Source of the DNA: JABDMH01 sp965222645
Lineage (GTDB): Bacteria; Bacteroidota; Bacteroidia; Chitinophagales; Saprospiraceae
Direction: 5' to 3'
DNA length: 64,000 nucleotides
Assembly: GCA_965222645.1 (NCBI GenBank)
Contig: OZ244968.1
Span: 1,426,001-1,490,000, forward strand
The stretch's first letter is position 1. Each line of letters opens with the position of its first letter. The notes beneath the pieces were generated by a model, which did no database searches, had not been told where the DNA came from, and saw nothing but the letters and a program-made list of their open reading frames with translations. Positions 61,941 to 64,000 of the stretch are shown here, one piece after another. The translations under genes and the position numbers were made by a program.

Positions 61941-63689
61941 ATGCTGATTATGAAACCCTTACTTTTCGTTCTTCTTCTAGTCTTTTTGCCCGACATCTCG
62001 CTTCTATCACAGCAAGAGTGTTATACCCATTCATCTCATGCGAGATCAGCCTGTTTCGATTTTGTTGGTAACATCTCAACGACGAGCAACTATACTTTTG
62101 GTCCAGTCACCGCTTCAAATACACCTATCAAGTCCATTAGGTGTATTGTCCATGTTGTAAGGCGAGGTGATGGTTCAGACAATTTCCAAAACACCTCCTC
62201 CCATAAGAGTATAATTAGTGGTGTGTTCTCTGATGCTAATTCAGTGTTTTCAGGAAATAAGGCATTAAGCCATGCAGGCCCCTGCGCCTCGGTCTTTCTC
62301 AATGATTCCCGGATAAGGCTTAGCATTTCAAAATATGTATTTCACGAAAATGATGACCTATTTTGTGCAGGATCTCCTAACAGCAATCCCGGTGCTTGTG
62401 ATTTCTATTCAGATTTGGTAACCGACTATTCAGGTCTAACCTCATTTGAAAAAAACAATTCATTGCACATTTTTATAATTGGCTGCAGAATTAAAAGTGG
62501 TAATGAATTTCATGCTCCTGGTGGATACGCTGCTGGGATACCAACTAAAAACGAAAACTTCATTGTTGTCAAGTCATGGTATCATTTTTTAGTGACAAAT
62601 AATGGTCAAGAAGAGCTGGAGATTGCTCAGAATCTAGCTCATGAGGTTGGTCATACCGTAGGATTGTATCACTCATTTTTGAATGATCACCTGTGTGACA
62701 CCTATGACGGCAATCAGGCTCAGACGAATAATGTCATGGACTACAAGCAAGATAAGCAAGAAGCTCTGTCTAGACGGCAAATAGAAAGAATGCACTATTT
62801 CCTCCTAGGTCATTCAAATACTGGTGATATAAAGGATGTTAATGCTAGTTCGATATCAAAGCCGACCCCTACCATTTCTGGGCCATCCGCAATTTGTTCA
62901 AATGGAGGCGTATTTCACGTATCAAACCATCAACTAGGCACCTTTGTATCTTGGTCTGTCTCTCCTTCCAATGCTGTTACAAACCCTACTGGCGACGGTT
63001 CAGAAGTCACTCTGATGCCAACAGGTTACACAGGCTCAGCAACAATTACCTTTAATGTTGACTATGGTGCATACGGCACACGGACTGGCTCTCATTCATT
63101 TACTATCTCCCAAGGCATCACTGGCACCGTCTCCTCAGGTGGTCAAACTCAGACCATGCAGGGCTCCGGATCCTTTGATGTCACTTCCACCAATGTGATT
63201 GCCAATATTGATGCACCGGGCGCTACTTCATTTACATGGACCAAAACCTGTGGCACAGGCACATTTCTGACACAAAACAGTGGCAAGAAGTTGACATTAT
63301 ACATGGTGCCAGGTGGCTATACCTGTTTTAATGTTACCACTACTAATTCATCTTGCGGTACGCTCTCCGCTACCCTGACATTCTATCATGTGGGCAGTAA
63401 TTACTCCTTCTATCCCAATCCCACCAATGGAGATCTCTGGGTAGAAGCAGATAAGGATAAGAAGATCAAAATCAAGGACAAGGATGGCATCGAATCAACC
63501 ATTGACATCAAACCAGGAATTGACCAGATCACACTGTTAGATAAGGAGGGGCATTTTATCAAAGGCAAAAAACTACCCAACAAAACCAAAAAAGGTAAAA
63601 TTAGTCTCGACGGCCTTAAGCCCGATGTTTACATTGTGGTCGTCAAGGATGGCAATGTACTCATCGAGGAAAAGATCATCAAGAATTAG
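61941..63689 (+). CDS. Secreted M43-like (pappalysin/cytophagalysin) metalloprotease with sorting domain
   Basis: 582 residues; the start may be Met1 or Met4 (61950), both ahead of the signal peptide (ending SLLSQ). HEVGHTVGLYHSFLNDHLCD has the extended zinc motif HExxHxxGxxH, and NVMDY is the Met-turn of metzincins, fitting family M43. Residues ~295-385 (TISGPSAICSNGG, FVSWSVSPSNAV) and ~395-480 are Ig/PKD-like. The C-terminus (SFYPNPTNGDLWVEADKDKK ... DVYIVVVKDG) is a Lys-rich T9SS sorting domain. Likely a cell-surface or secreted protease. A hairpin terminator follows. Confidence 0.88.
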   Translation: MLIMKPLLFVLLLVFLPDISLLSQQECYTHSSHARSACFDFVGNISTTSNYTFGPVTASNTPIKSIRCIVHVVRRGDGSDNFQNTSSHKSIISGVFSDANSVFSGNKALSHAGPCASVFLNDSRIRLSISKYVFHENDDLFCAGSPNSNPGACDFYSDLVTDYSGLTSFEKNNSLHIFIIGCRIKSGNEFHAPGGYAAGIPTKNENFIVVKSWYHFLVTNNGQEELEIAQNLAHEVGHTVGLYHSFLNDHLCDTYDGNQAQTNNVMDYKQDKQEALSRRQIERMHYFLLGHSNTGDIKDVNASSISKPTPTISGPSAICSNGGVFHVSNHQLGTFVSWSVSPSNAVTNPTGDGSEVTLMPTGYTGSATITFNVDYGAYGTRTGSHSFTISQGITGTVSSGGQTQTMQGSGSFDVTSTNVIANIDAPGATSFTWTKTCGTGTFLTQNSGKKLTLYMVPGGYTCFNVTTTNSSCGTLSATLTFYHVGSNYSFYPNPTNGDLWVEADKDKKIKIKDKDGIESTIDIKPGIDQITLLDKEGHFIKGKKLPNKTKKGKISLDGLKPDVYIVVVKDGNVLIEEKIIKN

Positions 63690-63714
63690 GCTGATTTAAA
63701 TTATGCTAGTGAAG

Positions 63715-63750
63715 GAAGTGCTGGCCCTGTTCACCGGCACTTCTTTCTTC
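63715..63750 (+). terminator. Rho-independent terminator
   Basis: GAAGTGCTGG (63715-63724) pairs with CCGGCACTTC (63734-63743), with one G-T pair, around a 9-nt loop, then a T-rich run (TTTCTT). It lies 26 bp after the metalloprotease stop and probably ends the 60983-63689 operon. The remaining ~250 bp to the window end show no gene. Confidence 0.75.
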
Positions 63751-64000
63751 GAACAAGGCCAGTCAATGAGTCACCTTAATGCCTTAACAATCCTCATTAT
63801 ATCCACACATGCATTAGGGTTTTCCCAGGATAGTATTCCTGAATTTGCTCCTGCCCCTTTTTGACCTATTCATGGCCTACAACTCAAAGGAATGTATGCG
63901 TCAATAACTCAAAATTAGTTGGTTAAAATGTGAAGATATTACTCTTATTGACATAGACAATTCAGCCTGCCCCATTTTCCAATCGGGGTTGAATGAACCC

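Overview
The window reads as chromosomal DNA of a Bacteroidota species, probably an aerobic, surface-digesting member near the Saprospiria or Cytophagia. The evidence is type IX secretion (T9SS) C-terminal sorting domains, a FecI/FecR/TonB-receptor signalling operon, a fused CcoN-CcoO oxidase subunit, many lipoproteins with SxxC-type lipoboxes, and IS21 remnants. No phage, plasmid or CRISPR array was seen.

Layout. 1-5.3 kb (minus strand): three closely spaced genes, namely an outer-membrane phosphoesterase/kinase-like/beta-barrel fusion, a small K+ channel and a Pycsar-effector-like protein cut by the window edge. 5.5-6.3 kb: a tRNA-Ser(GCU) followed by four tandem ~170-bp units, each carrying the last 18 bp of the tRNA gene plus covarying hairpins. 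6.5-9.2 kb: a plug-only lipoprotein, then a divergent pair of a CHT1-like choline symporter and phosphatidylcholine synthase, which together look like choline uptake feeding PC synthesis. 9.4-15.8 kb: secreted proteins, including a leucine-rich-repeat T9SS cargo. 15.9-20.6 kb: ECF sigma factor, lipoprotein metallopeptidase, FecR and TonB receptor in overlapping order. 20.6-29.2 kb (minus strand): a complete cbb3 oxidase set (ccoI, ccoS, ccoNO, ccoQ, ccoP, ccoG, ccoH and a TauE/SafE-like transporter).

31.1-45.9 kb: a carbohydrate locus with a sulfatase, a DsbA-like protein, three Gfo/Idh/MocA oxidoreductases, two GH127-type proteins, an (alpha/alpha)6 glycosidase, a DUF1080 protein and a serine hydrolase, but no SusC/SusD pair. 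The mix of oxidoreductases and DUF1080 suggests a 3-keto-glycoside route. 46-49.1 kb: a 144-bp tandem repeat array, a YkuE-like phosphoesterase, a small secreted protein and a bestrophin.

49.1-55.9 kb: two long gene-poor stretches share several structured repeats in the same order and flank an OmpA-like/TPR divergent gene pair. 55.9-58.2 kb: an RhlE-type helicase followed by two IS21 istA remnants and five 24-bp terminal repeats. 58.6-63.7 kb: an animal-type haem peroxidase with a small membrane protein, then a T9SS protein and an M43-like metalloprotease.

The most unusual signals are the tRNA-Ser tail repeats, the three-domain outer-membrane fusion and its neighbours, and the structured intergenic repeats with compensatory base changes. 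All family assignments were made by eye from motifs; none were checked by database search.
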